Shown one piece after another: positions 29,003 through 39,954 of a stretch of DNA of 64,000 nucleotides. Each line of letters opens with the position of its first letter. Within the stretch, counting starts at the first letter, position 1. The stretch lies in contig JAHDVF020000106.1 of the NCBI GenBank assembly GCA_022606425.2, forward strand, positions 2,282,001 to 2,346,000. The letters are read 5' to 3'. The notes under the pieces were generated by a model. The model ran no database searches and had not been told where the DNA came from. It was given only the letters and a program-made list of their open reading frames with translations. Position numbers and translations under genes: made by a program. Source of the stretch: Lepidostoma basale (taxonomy: Eukaryota > Arthropoda > Insecta > Trichoptera > Lepidostomatidae).

Positions 29003-29392
29003 AACTAACCATCACGCCGTCTCTTCATACATCTTATCATGCACGCACGTCGATTTCTCCGACTCCTCACGTGACCGACATTCAATATTTGATTGATTTG
29101 ATCGTGCCACGTTTTCCCCGGCCTTCCTCTATTTCTAGCTCCGTTCACGCCGTTTACATATACCTTCTGTACCATTCTGTCTTCACTCATTCTTTCCATG
29201 TGTCCAAACCATCTTAATGACCCTTTCTTTATTTTGTTCATAACACTTTCATTCGCACCACATTCACTTCTTATAAGTACTTGCATTTGTCACTCTATCA
29301 TATACAGATTTGCCACACATTCGTCTTAGAGATCTCATTTCTACTGCATTTATTCTACTTTCATCCTTCTTTTGCCAGTTCCATAAATTGAA
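29003..29392 (-). mobile_element. LINE-W (W-A) with internal deletion
   Basis: Minus strand reads NWQKKDESRINAVEMRSLRR, SVYDRVTNAS, then a small duplication, then RSECGANESVMNKIKKGSLR to RRACMIRCMK. The region encoding EEAREVC...SAYP is deleted, so R joins the terminal GRRDG. TTAG tail at 28990-29010. Confidence 0.88.
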
Positions 29393-29399
29393 AGAAGAA

Positions 29400-29525
29400 A
29401 AATTCAAGAAATAGAAAATAACTTTTTTTAATCCACTAATTATTAAGAGGTACTTAAAAACACGACGTGTTTCGGAGGATACCTCCATCTTCAGGTGTAA
29501 AAATATAATAAAAACTAAACAAAGA
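29400..29525 (-). mobile_element. HP-3 element
   Basis: Second copy of 23105-23212: aaaaacacgacgtgtttcgg, aggatacctccatcttcagg, ending aaaactaaacaaagaa. The hammerhead-like CTGAAGA...GAAAC order is on the minus strand. Confidence 0.65.
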
Positions 29526-29811
29526 AAGACTAATATAAAAACGCATTTAAAATTCGACACAATAATTCAAATTTAAATAATTCAAATTAATAATCAGATT
29601 CCTCCTTTTACTCCTTTCTCATTAAATACTTTACCTACATTTAATCTCCCAAGCTCCCATTCCCAATGAAATGCAAATTAATCATTTCTGTATAAATTAT
29701 GTCTTTTCAAATATATGTTTTTTTTTAATTACAATTTTTTATATTTTTTTATATTATCATCATGTATTATTATTATTATTTAATATTGAATATTAAAATA
29801 GAATTAATATT

Positions 29812-30027
29812 GAAATAGAGGAAGACCAAGGAAAACGTGGCACGATCAAATAAATCAAATATTGAATGTCGGCCATGTGAGGAGTCAGAGAAATCGACGC
29901 GCGTGCATGACACGATGTATGAATGTTGAGGAAGCGAGAGAAATATGTCAGGAAAGAAAGGTGTGGCAGTCCATTCTTTCTGCCTACCCCTTCGGGGAGA
30001 CGGCGTGATGGTTAGTTAGTTAGTTAG
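29812..30027 (+). mobile_element. LINE-W (W-A) short copy with 8-bp TSD
   Basis: Starts within NRGRPRKTWHDQ and ends in (TTAG)n. Flanked by ttaatatt at 29804-29811 and 30028-30035. The duplicated target starts with TTA, overlapping the tail unit. Confidence 0.82.
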
Positions 30028-30094
30028 TTAATATTAGTTCTTACTAAAAAAAAAAGATTAGTACTTATAACAAATAGCCCAGTTTCTTTCTTTA

Positions 30095-30172
30095 GCTTTT
30101 AGAGCAGTATGGCCATCCATCCTTTTTGCCTACCCATCCATGGTAACATCGTGATGGTTAGTTAGTTAGTTT
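30095..30172 (+). mobile_element. LINE-W 3' terminus, decayed
   Basis: gagcagtatggccatccatc and ttttgcctacccatccatgg correspond to the VW-SILSAYPS block; ends gtgatggttagttagttag. Confidence 0.7.
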
Positions 30173-31371
30173 TTAATTCATGTGAAAATCGTTAAATTTA
30201 CACTGGACACTGACCGTAACGGTACCGATTAGGCCTTGAATCTCATCGACTCGTTATCTCAAATGCTATAATAAAATCGCCTTCGGGAGAGTTGATAAGA
30301 GACGCCCAGACGTAAAACTGACACTGAGATTCGAGGTTACGTCGGTGACTTTACGGTGCCGTTACGTTCACTGCGCAGTGCAAATGGACCATGGCAAATA
30401 ACCCCTTACCGCATACTGGCTCATATATGATTCAAAATAATCTTTCGCCATAAAAAACAACAAAATAATAAAATACTCGTATGTCTTGCTTCTAGCAATA
30501 ATACTAAAGTTTTATCTATGATCCGCGTTACTAGTTGTCAAACTTCTTGCTAGATGTCTCTGGTTGTACTAGATGTGCGTTCGACTGTTTCCAACTGTCG
30601 GTTTATGATTTTCTGTACAAACGTGATATTCAAAAGTATTATTTTTTTTGTTTGTAAAACGCTACAAATAATTATATTACAATGATTTACTATTATTTTC
30701 ATTAGGTAAGTAATAAAATGATCACTTTTATTTAAAATTATGGATAATATTGTGTAAAATCTAGGGATAAAAAGGGGAAAACCTAGAAAGATTTTTTTGT
30801 ATTTTATATAGGAAAAAATCATTTATTTGAAAAATAAAAAAATACGTGTCTTTTTTTTATCTTTTACACATCATATATTTTTTTTACAAATTTAAAAAAA
30901 AATCATGCAGTAATTAAAATAATTAATGTATCCTTTGATTGTGCATTTTTAATGCTATTTAGTGCGATTCGTTGCAGACATTTACAACTTGCAGTGATAA
31001 TGGCGTTAGAAAGGTCGACAAAAGTTCTCCCCGCATTCCAAGGGCCGGCCATACAAATTTCCACCAGGTATAGAAAAGGTCCGCCATACAATACCCACCG
31101 GAGCACATTGTCCAATCACGTTTGCATTTTTTCTGCTTCCTTCTTTCGATTGTCCATACTATAAATAACAGAATTGTACGCGCGGTTTATAATACAAATG
31201 AATTTTGTTTTCACTATATTAAAACTGTCTTAATATGGAACCATTGAAAAGCCCTTCTTCTGCGGTGTCCTAGTCATTCAAATTTAAATTATTTGTGATA
31301 TTTTGTTTAAAAAATATATATTGACTGTTAAAATATAAAAATATGTTTATGGAATCATAATTTTTTTTTTT
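30173..31371. other. Unassigned 1.2-kb stretch
   Basis: No recognisable TE. The minus-strand frame 30903-31115 and plus-strand frame 30952-31164 overlap and neither has a known motif. Possibly unique host intergenic DNA. Confidence 0.35.
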
Positions 31372-31390
31372 CACGACAGCTGTTTCGTTA
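31372..31390 (-). mobile_element. HP-2 scrap
   Basis: cacgacagctgtttcgttaa is the HP-2 arm, cut off by the LINE-T tail that follows. Confidence 0.5.
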
Positions 31391-31438
31391 ACCTATGTTT
31401 TCAAATCAAATCAAATCAGTTTATTTACTCAACAGACA
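31391..31438 (-). mobile_element. LINE-T tail only
   Basis: Reverse of (TTTGA)n followed by gtttatttactcaacagaca, as at 12595-12650. A LINE-W copy begins immediately beside it. Confidence 0.7.
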
Positions 31439-31870
31439 TTACAAACAAACAAACCATCACGCCGTTTCCCCGCAGGGGTAGGCAGAGAGAATGAACCGCC
31501 ACACTATTCTATCCTGGCAAACCTCTCTAGATTCCTCCACATTCATACAACGAGTCATACATGCACGTTGATTCTTCCGACTTCTAACATGGCCAACCTT
31601 TTAAATTTGATTAATTTGGTTATGCCATGTTTTCCTCGCTCTGCCTCGACTCCGTACCCCATTTACATCATTATCGTATACTTTCTTAACCATTGTTTCT
31701 CCATCCATGCGTTCCATATGTCCGAACCAACGCAGCGATCCTTTCATAATTGTGGTCATAATAAATTCTCCGCTTTACATTCCTTATATCAGCATTTGGG
31801 ATTCTGTCGTATATCGTTCTACCACACATACGGCTTAGGAACCTCATCTCTACCGCATATAACATCTGCA
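31439..31870 (-). mobile_element. LINE-W (W-B) fragment
   Basis: TTTG tail (31438-31452), then the terminal hairpin with TGC loop, ILKVGHVRS-type text, and MRWFGHMERMDGE-type text up to the MRFLSRMCGRTIYDRIPNAD block (31800-31870). Frameshifted in several places. Confidence 0.85.
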
Positions 31871-31941
31871 TAGAGAATAGTGTGTATGTGTTATCCGTTC
31901 GTGGAAACTTTAAGATATTTAGTAAATTAGTTAGATAGATA

Positions 31942-32474
31942 AACTAACTATCTAACTAACTAACCATCACGCCATCTCCCCGAAGGGGTAGATAGAAAGA
32001 ATGGACTGCCACACTTTTCTTTCCTGACATATTTCTCTCGCTTCCTCAACATTCATACATCGTGTCATGCACGCGCGTCGATTTCTCTGACTCCTCACAT
32101 GGCCGACATTCAATATTTGATTTATTTGATCGTGCCACGTTTTTGTTTCATCGAGAGGAAGACCGCTCTATTTCTGGTTCCATTTACATCATTAACATAT
32201 AATTTTTTTACCATTCTTTCTTCATTCATTCTTTCCATATGTCTAAACCATCTTAATGATCCTTTCATTATTTTGTTCATGACACCATCATTCGCACCGC
32301 ATTCAATTCTTATATTTTCATTCGACACTCTATCATTCACAAAGTATGCACACATTCGTCTACGAGATTTCATTTCTCCTGCATTTATTCTACTTTCATC
32401 CTTCTTTTGCCAGTTCCATGCTTCGCTTCCATACATAAGGGTCGGTAGAAGAACACCATTGTGCGCTGCCATAC
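31942..32474 (-). mobile_element. LINE-W (W-A) with long flanking repeat
   Basis: Minus strand runs from MAAHNGVLLPTLMYGSEAWN through IMKGSLRWFRHMERMNEERM to the end; a short insertion breaks GRPRK near 32150. The copy is flanked by a 36-bp direct repeat with one mismatch (31906-31941 and 32475-32510), best read as an unusually long target-site duplication. Confidence 0.9.
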
Positions 32475-32510
32475 AACTTTAAGATGTTTAGTAAATTAGT
32501 TAGATAGATA

Positions 32511-32778
32511 GAGGTATTAATTTTTTTTTCTTATATACATATAATCATGTACCTATTCGTCGTGGGATATTCTGCCATCAAATATGGCGCAACGGAGATA
32601 AACTGTAACACCAGAATGGAGAAACTGTGAGAGAATGGGTTCTATTATATTATTATGTGGGCTCGTACTCTTTTTCCTCTCATTACCGTGGATTGATAGC
32701 CAGATTAAATTATTGTTCACTTGTTATATAATACATTTAATGCCACGTGTTTACAGCTAGCGAACAATAAAGAAAAAT
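32511..32778. other. Short unassigned gap
   Basis: No feature recognised between the 36-bp repeat and MITE-2. Confidence 0.35.
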
Positions 32779-32922
32779 TTTAATTGTATCTCAATAGAGA
32801 CGAAGACGTAAACTGGAAACTGAACATGGATGATCAAGGTGTTTACAGGACTTATGACCTGTCATTGGTTGGGTTAAGCGCACGCTTTATGTAATTACAA
32901 CATTCCCCATTCCACCTTTGTT
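32779..32922. mobile_element. MITE-2 copy, inverted
   Basis: Reverse orientation of the 26321 copy: ttaattgtatctcaatagag at left, ttacaacattccccattcca at right. One terminal repeat lost. Confidence 0.68.
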
Positions 32923-33029
32923 ATTGTGATCATGCATGACAAATTTTTGGTAATAAAGAAAATCTTTAACAAGCATTTACTGTGCAAACACTTCAATATT
33001 CTTACATAACATACCTAAAACGTCCAGTA

Positions 33030-33270
33030 TGGAGTTCTAGTCCCAACCGCAGTTTCAAAGGCATCAAGCTTTTTGGTCACAGCTTTTATCAAGGTCCACG
33101 AATCCATACTGTACTTGGACTTGGATCTTCTGCCTTACAGAGGTTCAGCTCTAATGGCTATTCCTCTTACGTCTGTAGGAAACATTGTTGGAATGTGATT
33201 TAGTAGTTGTTTTATGATAGGGCTAAATGTATGGCCCGGAGTGTCCCTCCGAAAGAGGGCGAGGGGGGAT
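33030..33270 (-). mobile_element. LINE-J 3' end
   Basis: Plus-strand cttggacttggatcttctgc (33114-33133) is the reverse of the LINE-J tail, followed by the reversed UTR to aggcgatctag-type sequence near 33270. A second partial tail may lie at 33030-33110. Confidence 0.72.
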
Positions 33271-33414
33271 CTAGGGTTTACGATAGAAAACGACTGTTTC
33301 CACATAAAATAAAATGTTTATAAAATAGATACTGCACGTAATATCGTGCATTGTCTGTTTTATAGAACTTTTATATATTGGTAATGACATGTTTTGCCTT
33401 GGTAATACATTACT

Positions 33415-33470
33415 TAGAAGAGGCCTATATCCAGCAGTGGAGTAAAATTGGTTAAAATGAAAGAAGAAGA
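33415..33470 (+). mobile_element. RTE 3' tail scrap
   Basis: gaggcctatatccagcagtg then gaaagaagaaga, the generic RTE 3' end seen reversed at 22493-22572. Confidence 0.6.
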
Positions 33471-33494
33471 TGAGGAATGCATTCTTTTTATTAT

Positions 33495-33575
33495 TTCGTT
33501 TAATCGCTCTTTATGATTCTCGTGACATGTGATAGGTAGCTAATCTATCGCCATCTTATTGTCACACTCGGATTT
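33495..33575 (-). mobile_element. SINE-1 3' half
   Basis: tttaatcgctctttatgatt, gtgacatgtgataggtagct and tatcgccatcttattgtcac match the SINE-1 body; an internal deletion removes the cgatgtaaag segment. Confidence 0.72.
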
Positions 33576-33612
33576 CTCTATTAGTTAGTATATTCCGTTC
33601 ACTAACCCCCCT

Positions 33613-33634
33613 TAACCTAACCTAACCTAACCTA
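33613..33634 (+). repeat. Interstitial telomere-type repeat, about 4 units
   Basis: taacctaacctaacctaacc, i.e. CCTAA units, the complement of the TTAGG telomere repeat of most insects (family knowledge). Short; could also be chance microsatellite. Confidence 0.6.
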
Positions 33635-33897
33635 TCAGTACGGGAGCAGCTCACGAATCGAATCAGAGATGGAAAATGAAAATCCGGTGAAAATTGCCGG
33701 CATGCACGCCGCTCCGATTGCCAACTTTCCAAGTGAAAACACAGTTATCAAACAATGTATATTGTCTATTTTTGTTCACATATTTGCATTTCCAATGTTT
33801 TTATAAATAGGGCGACCATCGGTTAATTATTCTCTCGCCGCAAATCCATTACTGTACGTTTGCGATCATACATAGGACATAGAGGATTCCCACCGAT

Positions 33898-33945
33898 TAC
33901 CCGAAGCTGTTATAGGTGAACGGCGCCATTCGAATTGGACTAAGG
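33898..33945 (+). repeat. D-repeat scrap
   Basis: ttacccgaagctgttatagg then cggcgcc, matching the core of the other D-repeat copies. Confidence 0.4.
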
Positions 33946-33969
33946 TAGGCAGCTTTTGGAAACATGGGT

Positions 33970-34433
33970 TACATCCTTAAAAAACAGAAAATACCGATCA
34001 ACCTGAAATGAAAAGTCATTGAAACCTGCGTTCTGCCAGTTAGTACTTATGGTCTTGAAACTGTTACATTGTCCAAACAAAGTGCCGAGAAACTACGAGT
34101 GACCCAAAGAGCCATGTTAGGAATAAGCTTAAAAGACAGAGTCAGAAACGATACGGTGAGAGAAAAAACAAAGGTCACTGACATCGTCCACCGGGTGGCG
34201 ACTCTAAAATCACGTAGCGAAAAGCTCAGATGAAAAATGGACAAGAAGACTGCTGACTTGGAGACCGTGGACGGCAAAGAGAAGTGCAGGGCGACCGCAA
34301 CTACGGTGGAAGGATGATCTAAATAGACACGTCGGAATAACCTGGATGCAGTCTGCACAAAACAGAGTGACATGGAAGCGACTGGAGGAGGCCTTTGTCC
34401 GGGAGCGGACGGAAATAGGCCGAGGAAGAAGAA
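33970..34433 (+). mobile_element. RTE-2 fragment, longer copy
   Basis: Encodes TCVLPVSTYGLETVTLSKQS, AEKLRVTQRAMLGISLKDRV, RNDTVREKTKVTDIVHRVAT, then RPILRWKDDLNRHVGITWMQ type text, frameshifted, ending EIGRGRRR and GAA repeats. A deletion removes WQWAGHV. Same family as 2663-2977 and 38970-39215. Confidence 0.87.
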
Positions 34434-34836
34434 GACTTTTGTTGTTTTTTTTATATATATTAATTAAAATAGACGAATTTAATTTAGTAAATTTTTCGAC
34501 TTACTTAAGCTAAATATTGTTGTTGATGGTCACCGTATTGTCCACTTGTGCGTCAAATCACGCAACATCTATGTTTGGGTATAACGTTAATGTCAGCGGT
34601 ATTTATGCAGAGTTATTGTTTCTATGGCTTTATTTATCTTCCTATTAAAAATTGTTTTCATCATTTTCAAAATACCACCGCGACCCATCACGAGAACTAA
34701 TCAGAGAAAATATATTTAAAAATTCCATTCTTCATGTAAATTTATTACAATCAAGTCACCGTCATATTGGATGCACGGGTATTCAGACCTAATGACTATT
34801 ATATTATAATATATTATATTAGTAATAAGTTCGACC
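34434..34836. other. Unassigned AT-rich stretch
   Basis: No gene recognised. Confidence 0.3.
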
Positions 34837-34895
34837 CTTCGAACTGGCAAAAGAAGGATGAAAGTAGAATAAATGCAGTAGAAATGAGATCTCTA
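34837..34895 (+). mobile_element. LINE-W internal scrap
   Basis: NWQKKDESRINAVEMRSL block only, directly fused to LINE-J. Confidence 0.75.
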
Positions 34896-35575
34896 CAGTC
34901 TACATTCCTCCCAACATTCCCAACATAAAAATGTTCGGCCAAGACGTTCCTTGGACCAAAACAATAAAAACCTTGGGGTTACCTTGGATTCTAAGCTGAC
35001 ATGGAGGCCACACATTACAAATAAAGTCAAAGTCGCGTCAAGAGCAATCTCAGCCCTCTACCCAATGTTAGCTAGAAACAGTAAACTAAGCACCGACAAT
35101 AAACTCCTGAAATACAAAACAGTCATAAGGCCGATCTTCACTTATGCAGCCCCAATCTGGGGCTATGCAGCTTCGAGTCACATACGAAAACTCCAAATCC
35201 TGCAAAATAAGGCTATCAGTTTATCGCTTGGTGCGCCTTCATGGACCAGGATCACACAACTGCACCTAAAATCGGGAATCCCGATGATAGATGAATTCAT
35301 TCTTAAACTTGCCGAACGTTTTTACAAATGACTCCCTTCACATCCTAACCCCACAATAAAAGACATCTCAAATTACGACCCAAACACCTCCAGCCGCCAC
35401 AAGCACCCAAAATCGATCCTGGCCACTCACAGGAACCCTCCAGGCCACACAAATCATGCCCTTGTATAAACTAACAACCCACCAAATCACCTTCCAACAA
35501 TGTTCCCATCAGACATAAGAGGAATAGCCACATGAGCTGAACCTCTGTAAGCCAGAAGATCCAAGTCCAAGACCT
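34896..35575 (+). mobile_element. LINE-J 3' fragment (jockey)
   Basis: Open frame 34951-35331: NKNLGVTLDSKLTWRPHITN, ISALYPMLARNSKLSTDNKL, IRPIFTYAAPIWGYAASSHI, RKLQILQNKAISLSLGAPSW. This is the post-YADD region of jockey-clade RT. The 3' part decays through a stop near 35330 and ends agatccaagtccaa. RT core and endonuclease absent. Confidence 0.9.
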
Positions 35576-35979
35576 TTTTTTAAGACAAATTGGTTATCTT
35601 ACAAAGTGAAATGCTTACTGTTGGTTTTTTCCAATTTTCACCGCACAGCATCTACATAAATAAATGTGTATTTGAGTTAAGCAACTGCAGAAACGTCGGT
35701 TTGTCATTGTTCATTATGTTTTGAGAAATTTTCCCATGCGTCTCGCATTTCAAAATGGCGGAGACAATTTCCAAGTCCAATACTATTGTCTCTGAGCTGG
35801 TGAAAATCCGACTTATACAATGTAAGGAGTCATGCAACGAGGTCCGCGCAATGGAGCGACAGGGCTAGAGTAATTATAATATTTAATTGCTTCAAAAATG
35901 AGTCATTCGCAATTTCAAATTGTATTTTTATTCAAACACATTGTATGCGGAAAATGAAAAGAATCATTGTCCATCTATC
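35576..35979. other. Unassigned stretch
   Basis: No recognised feature; the minus-strand frame 35652-35837 has no motif. Confidence 0.3.
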
Positions 35980-36540
35980 TATAATAATAATTATTATTAT
36001 TAGGCTAATTTGTATAGCGCCGTTTTCGAAAATAGCTCACCTCAAGGGCGCTTTGATAATGTTTTTAGTCATGAGAGCTGCATGAGACACCAGCAATCAG
36101 CTCCGTTGTTTGCATTTTATGCGATATTTTGAAAAAGTGGGTTTTTAGGTGAGATTTAAAATCTGTCGGATTGTCAATGCATCTGAGGCGTGCAGGAAAC
36201 ATATTCCAGGCTGACGGACCTGCCACTGCAAAAGTCCGATTTCCGAAATTTGTCCGGGGGTTGCTCTTTGGCTCAACTAATCTGCCTATTGCCGAGGATT
36301 TTGCTGATCGTAGCGTAGATTGCCGCAAGTTAGGGCTATCAGCAACACAAAGTTCAGATATATAGGCTGGTGCCATTCCGTGAAGCGCTTTAAAAACCGT
36401 CCACGATAGTTTATACTGGATTCTTTCAGGACACTTGAGCCAGTGAAGATCTTTTAGTTGTTGTGAAATATGCGAGTTTTTTGGAACACTTTTTATAAGT
36501 CGTGCTGCCGCATTGAAAACAGATTGAAGTTTATTTGTTT
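35980..36540 (-). mobile_element. LINE-K fragment
   Basis: Minus strand reads PAYISELCVADSPNLRQSTL, RSAKSSAIGRLVEPKSNPRT, NRTFAVAGPSAWNMFPARLR to KISHKM, then the 3' UTR and ATT tail (35985-36003). Upstream LNRPERIQYKLSWTVFKALH-type text is partly frameshifted. Confidence 0.87.
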
Positions 36541-36554
36541 GTTTTTTGGGTATC

Positions 36555-36820
36555 TGTCTATCTAATCATCCGCCGTTCCTCTGGAGGGGTAGGCAGAGAG
36601 GATGGACCGCCATACCGTTCTTTCCTGACATACCTGTCATGCATCCTCCATATTCATACATCGTAACATGCACGTTCGTCGATTTTTCGGATCACTACAC
36701 TTTTCTATCCTGACATACCTCTCGAGTTTCCTCTATATTCAAATATCGTAACATGCATGCTTGGCGATTCTTCCGACTTTGAACATGGCCGCCTTTCAGT
36801 AATAGATTATTGTTAAACTA
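36555..36820 (-). mobile_element. LINE-W (W-C) 3' end with internal duplication
   Basis: The VERCMVR...ERCQDRTVWRSILSAYPS block appears twice, at 36570-36690 and again at 36690-36820, with the second ending in HVRSKNR-type text. Either two 5'-truncated copies or a tandem duplication. Confidence 0.7.
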
Positions 36821-37204
36821 TTGTTAAATTTTGCTCTAAATGTCTGAAACAAACGAGCATGTATTAGTTGTCTTGAGTTGTTCTTAGGATGGAGCAAAGT
36901 TGGGTACGGGTACAAACTATGTTCGAGTTAAAGTTAATCAGACGATGGGCCGGCGATCCTAAAGGTCTATTTTAGGAGGCGGAGACGTGGAATTTCGGCT
37001 CGACTACCGCGGCCCGGAGGTCTGCCTGTTTGTTTTCTTTGCGGGTAACACCCGGCGTTTGCTCCTTAATTCTTCTCCTACCGGCAATATATCCTTTTAA
37101 CAATGTTTTATTGTATAATTCCTAAGAAACAAATAAAAAAAATACCTCGTCAAATATTAATTAAAGCATAAACGAAGCAAAAAAATCGAATCGTCGTAAA
37201 ATTG
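36821..37204. other. Unassigned stretch
   Basis: A moderately GC-rich part (36940-37060) without a recognised feature. Confidence 0.3.
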
Positions 37205-37413
37205 TCGATCTTCGTGACTCTCTGACTTCCATACCGAAGGCCCGGGTTCGATTCCCGGCGATGGCAGTGTGATTGTCACACTGTCTTTGGTCTGGTGTAG
37301 AATTCATGTGACAATAAAATGGCGATAGGTTGGCTACCTATCACATGTCATGAGAATCATCAATACAATAGCTAAAAATAATGTGTATACAGTTGGGTCC
37401 AAACGACCTGTTA
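37205..37413 (+). mobile_element. SINE-1 copy
   Basis: gatcttcgtgactctctgac head, ggttcgattcccgg B box, tcacactgtctttggtctgg body and the ttgggtccaaacgacctgtt 3' end, i.e. the second tail subtype. Confidence 0.85.
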
Positions 37414-37560
37414 CAATAAAAAAAATCGTCGATCTTCACTGGCTTAAAAGTCCAGAAAGAATCCAGTATAAACTCTGCTGGACAGTCTTCAAAACGCTAC
37501 ATGGAATTACACCAAGTTATATATCCGAACTCTTTATAATGGACAGCCTAAATTCAAGGA
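37414..37560 (+). mobile_element. LINE-K internal fragment
   Basis: VDLHWLKSPERIQYKLCWTV, FKTLHGITPSYISELFIMDS then LNSR. Ends in an RTE tail. Both ends missing. Confidence 0.82.
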
Positions 37561-37571
37561 TTTCTTCTTCT

Positions 37572-37795
37572 GGACTTCTTCTTCTTGTCTCCACCCGACT
37601 CTATCGCATGCCTGATGCCTGACATCATCCCAAGTGAGACCTGTTGCTTAAACCTCGTCCTGTAGGGCCCTTCTCCAGGTGGCTCTAGGTCTGCCTCGCT
37701 TCCTCTTTCCCCCCATAGGGGACCAGTCTAGTGCGCCCTGAGCGATGCAGGCTGGGTTCCGTCTCAGAGTGTGACCGATCCACACACATTTGCGT
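37572..37795 (-). mobile_element. RTE-7 fragment
   Basis: Minus strand reads VWIGHTLRRNPACIAQGALD, WSPMGGKRKRGRPRATWRRA and LTWDDVRHQACDRVGWR, an RTE-type tail, ending in GAA repeats (37562-37590). Confidence 0.75.
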
Positions 37796-38252
37796 GCCGA
37801 ACTTTATGTATGGTCGTGAAGCTTGGAGTTGGCAGAAGAATGATGAAAGTAATGTTGTAGAAATGAGGTCACTAAGAATAATATACTGAAAAACATTGTA
37901 TTATAGAATATGTAATGATGAAGTAAGAAAGAAATGTAAGGCGGAAGAATGCGTGATTAATAAAATTATGAAAGGGTCACTAAGATGGTTTGATCATATG
38001 GAACGAATGAATGAGGTAAGAATGGTTAAAAAGATATATGCAAGTAGCGTGAATGGGAAAAGAGGTCGAGGAAGGCCAAGGAAGGCATGGCATGACCAAA
38101 TTAATCAATTACTGAAAGGCGGTCATGTTCGAAGTAGGAACAATCGACGAGCGTGCATGTCACGATGTGTGAATGTAGAAGAGAACAATGTGGCGATCCA
38201 TCCTCTCTGCCTACTCCTTCAGGGAAACGGCGTGATGGTTAGTTGATATTAA
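37796..38252 (+). mobile_element. LINE-W (W-C) fragment
   Basis: Frameshifted start, then YYRICNDEVRKKCKAEECVI, NKIMKGSLRWFDHMERMNEV, RGRPRKAWHDQINQLLKGGH and RACMSRCVNVEE. A deletion of EARE.CQDR follows. Terminal hairpin has one mismatch (tccttcaggga). Confidence 0.88.
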
Positions 38253-38324
38253 GAAGAAATAAAAGCGGCCCCAGATTTGAACCCTGAGGAATATCTGAAT
38301 TTGGTATGAAGCTATCTGATATGG

Positions 38325-38605
38325 TGTTCTTTTTCCGACCATTATGTATGGAAGTGAAGCATGAAACTCTCAAAAGAAGGACAAAAGTAGAATAAATGGA
38401 ATAGGAAGACATGGCATGATCAAATTAATCAATAATTACTGAATTCGGCTATTTTCGAAGTAGGAACAATCGAAGAGTGTGCAGGTCACGATGTGTGAAT
38501 GTAGAAGATGCGCGAGAATTATGCCAGGATAGAACAATGTGGCGATCCATCTTCTCTGACTACTCCTCCGGGGAAACGGCCTGATGGTTAATTAGTTAGT
38601 TACAT
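38325..38605 (+). mobile_element. LINE-W (W-C) with large internal deletion
   Basis: Starts VFFFRPLCMEVKHETL-like, then jumps from the ESRIN block straight to KTWHDQINQ; ends VWRSIFSDYSSGETA and ttagttagttac. About 300 bp of the family sequence is missing inside. Confidence 0.8.
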
Positions 38606-38969
38606 TTTATGAACTCGACGAGGTTTTATGCAGAACAGTTGCAGAAGTAACACAATAAGTATAAAGTAACAGTTAAGTGGGAGAGTTACTGCCGCCATGC
38701 GTGCCATCAGCCACTGCGCGATGGTTGTTTATACCTGGTATTTATTTACAGTGTCGTAAACATTTGCAGACTGTCCCCATCTTAATAAAATGATTGTCAA
38801 AGGTAAAATAAACGGAAAACGTAGTGTTGGGAAAAGAACATCTACTGGCTAGAAAACCTTCAAGAATGGTTCATTTGCAGCACATCATCCCTGTTTAGAA
38901 CTCTTGTATCAAGGGTACAAAATAGTTTAATGAAATATCATACTCATTTACATTTTTTATTAATCTTAA
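38606..38969. other. Unassigned stretch
   Basis: No recognised feature. Confidence 0.3.
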
Positions 38970-39215
38970 AACCGGACCTTTACATCCTTAAAAACTGGAA
39001 AATACCAATCAACCTGAAACGAAAAGTCTATTAAACCTATGTTCTGCCAGTTTTTACTTATGGTCTTGAAACTGTAACATTGTCCAAAAAAAAAATGCCG
39101 AGAAACTACGAGTGACCCAAAGAGCTATGTCAGGAATAAGCCTAAGAGACAGAGTCAGAAACGATACGGTGAGAGAAAAAATAAAGGTCTTTGACATCAT
39201 CCACCGGGTGGATCT
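38970..39215 (+). mobile_element. RTE-2 fragment
   Basis: Same text as 33970-34433 (NLKRKV, TYGLETVTLSK, RDRVRNDTVREKIKVFDIIH) and stops at HRVD, where LINE-T begins without a tail, so the junction looks like a deletion or recombination. Confidence 0.82.
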
Positions 39216-39945
39216 CGGAATCTTCTATGAGAGTAAGCTGACTTTTCGTGCACATATCGAGAGGATTTGTGACATTGCAGATGTTAGGCTTCATCATTCG
39301 GACCAGTAGAGTTTTAAGAGATCCCAATGTGCTCAGAGTCCTATACAACGCGTTGGTTCGGAGTAGACTCGAAAGTGGTTCTGTGATATGAAATCCTCAC
39401 GAGGCGAGATATTCCGTTATTCTGGAGAGGGTTCAGAAAAAAATTCTGAGGTATCTCTACATGAGGGAGTATGGTAGTTATCCGTGGCTCTATCCCACGG
39501 CATTTCTTTTAGGAATGCTTGGAATCAATTCATTACAGCTTCGAAGAGATGGGCATCTCATAACCCATTTCTTTAAATTAATCAGGGGATATTTCGAGAA
39601 CTCGGCCGTGCTAGAAGGTGTTGGCCTTTTTGTCCCTGATAGTTTTCTCCGACAGCGACAGCACAGATTGTTTTACCTACCGGCCACCAGAACCAACCTG
39701 CCTCTGGTGACACCGCGGTGCACCGGTGGGAAGAGCAATTAGTCTGCTGAACGCGGTCTCCTCGGATATCGACTTCTTTCATATTAGTGAAGGTACGTTC
39801 GAGTATTATGTATTCCTAATGTCGAACCATCTCTCATGCGTTCCTGGTATTATATGTATTTTATTTTTTACCTGTTCTCAATAGATGCCTTAAACTATAA
39901 TTGTTGTTTATAATATCTTTTTAGAAAATAAACTGATTTAATCGG
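39216..39945 (+). mobile_element. LINE-T, longest copy
   Basis: GIFYESKLTFRAHIERICDI, then frameshifts, ALVRSRLESGSVI-type text, VQKKILRYLYMREYGSYPWL, LGMLGINSLQLRRDGHLITH, FENSAVLEGVGLFVPDSFLR. An 8-bp insertion (gcggtgca) breaks the frame at 39715. 3' UTR to ttagaaaataaactgattta. This gives the best view of the post-YADD part of the family. Confidence 0.87.
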
Positions 39946-39954
39946 TTACGATGT

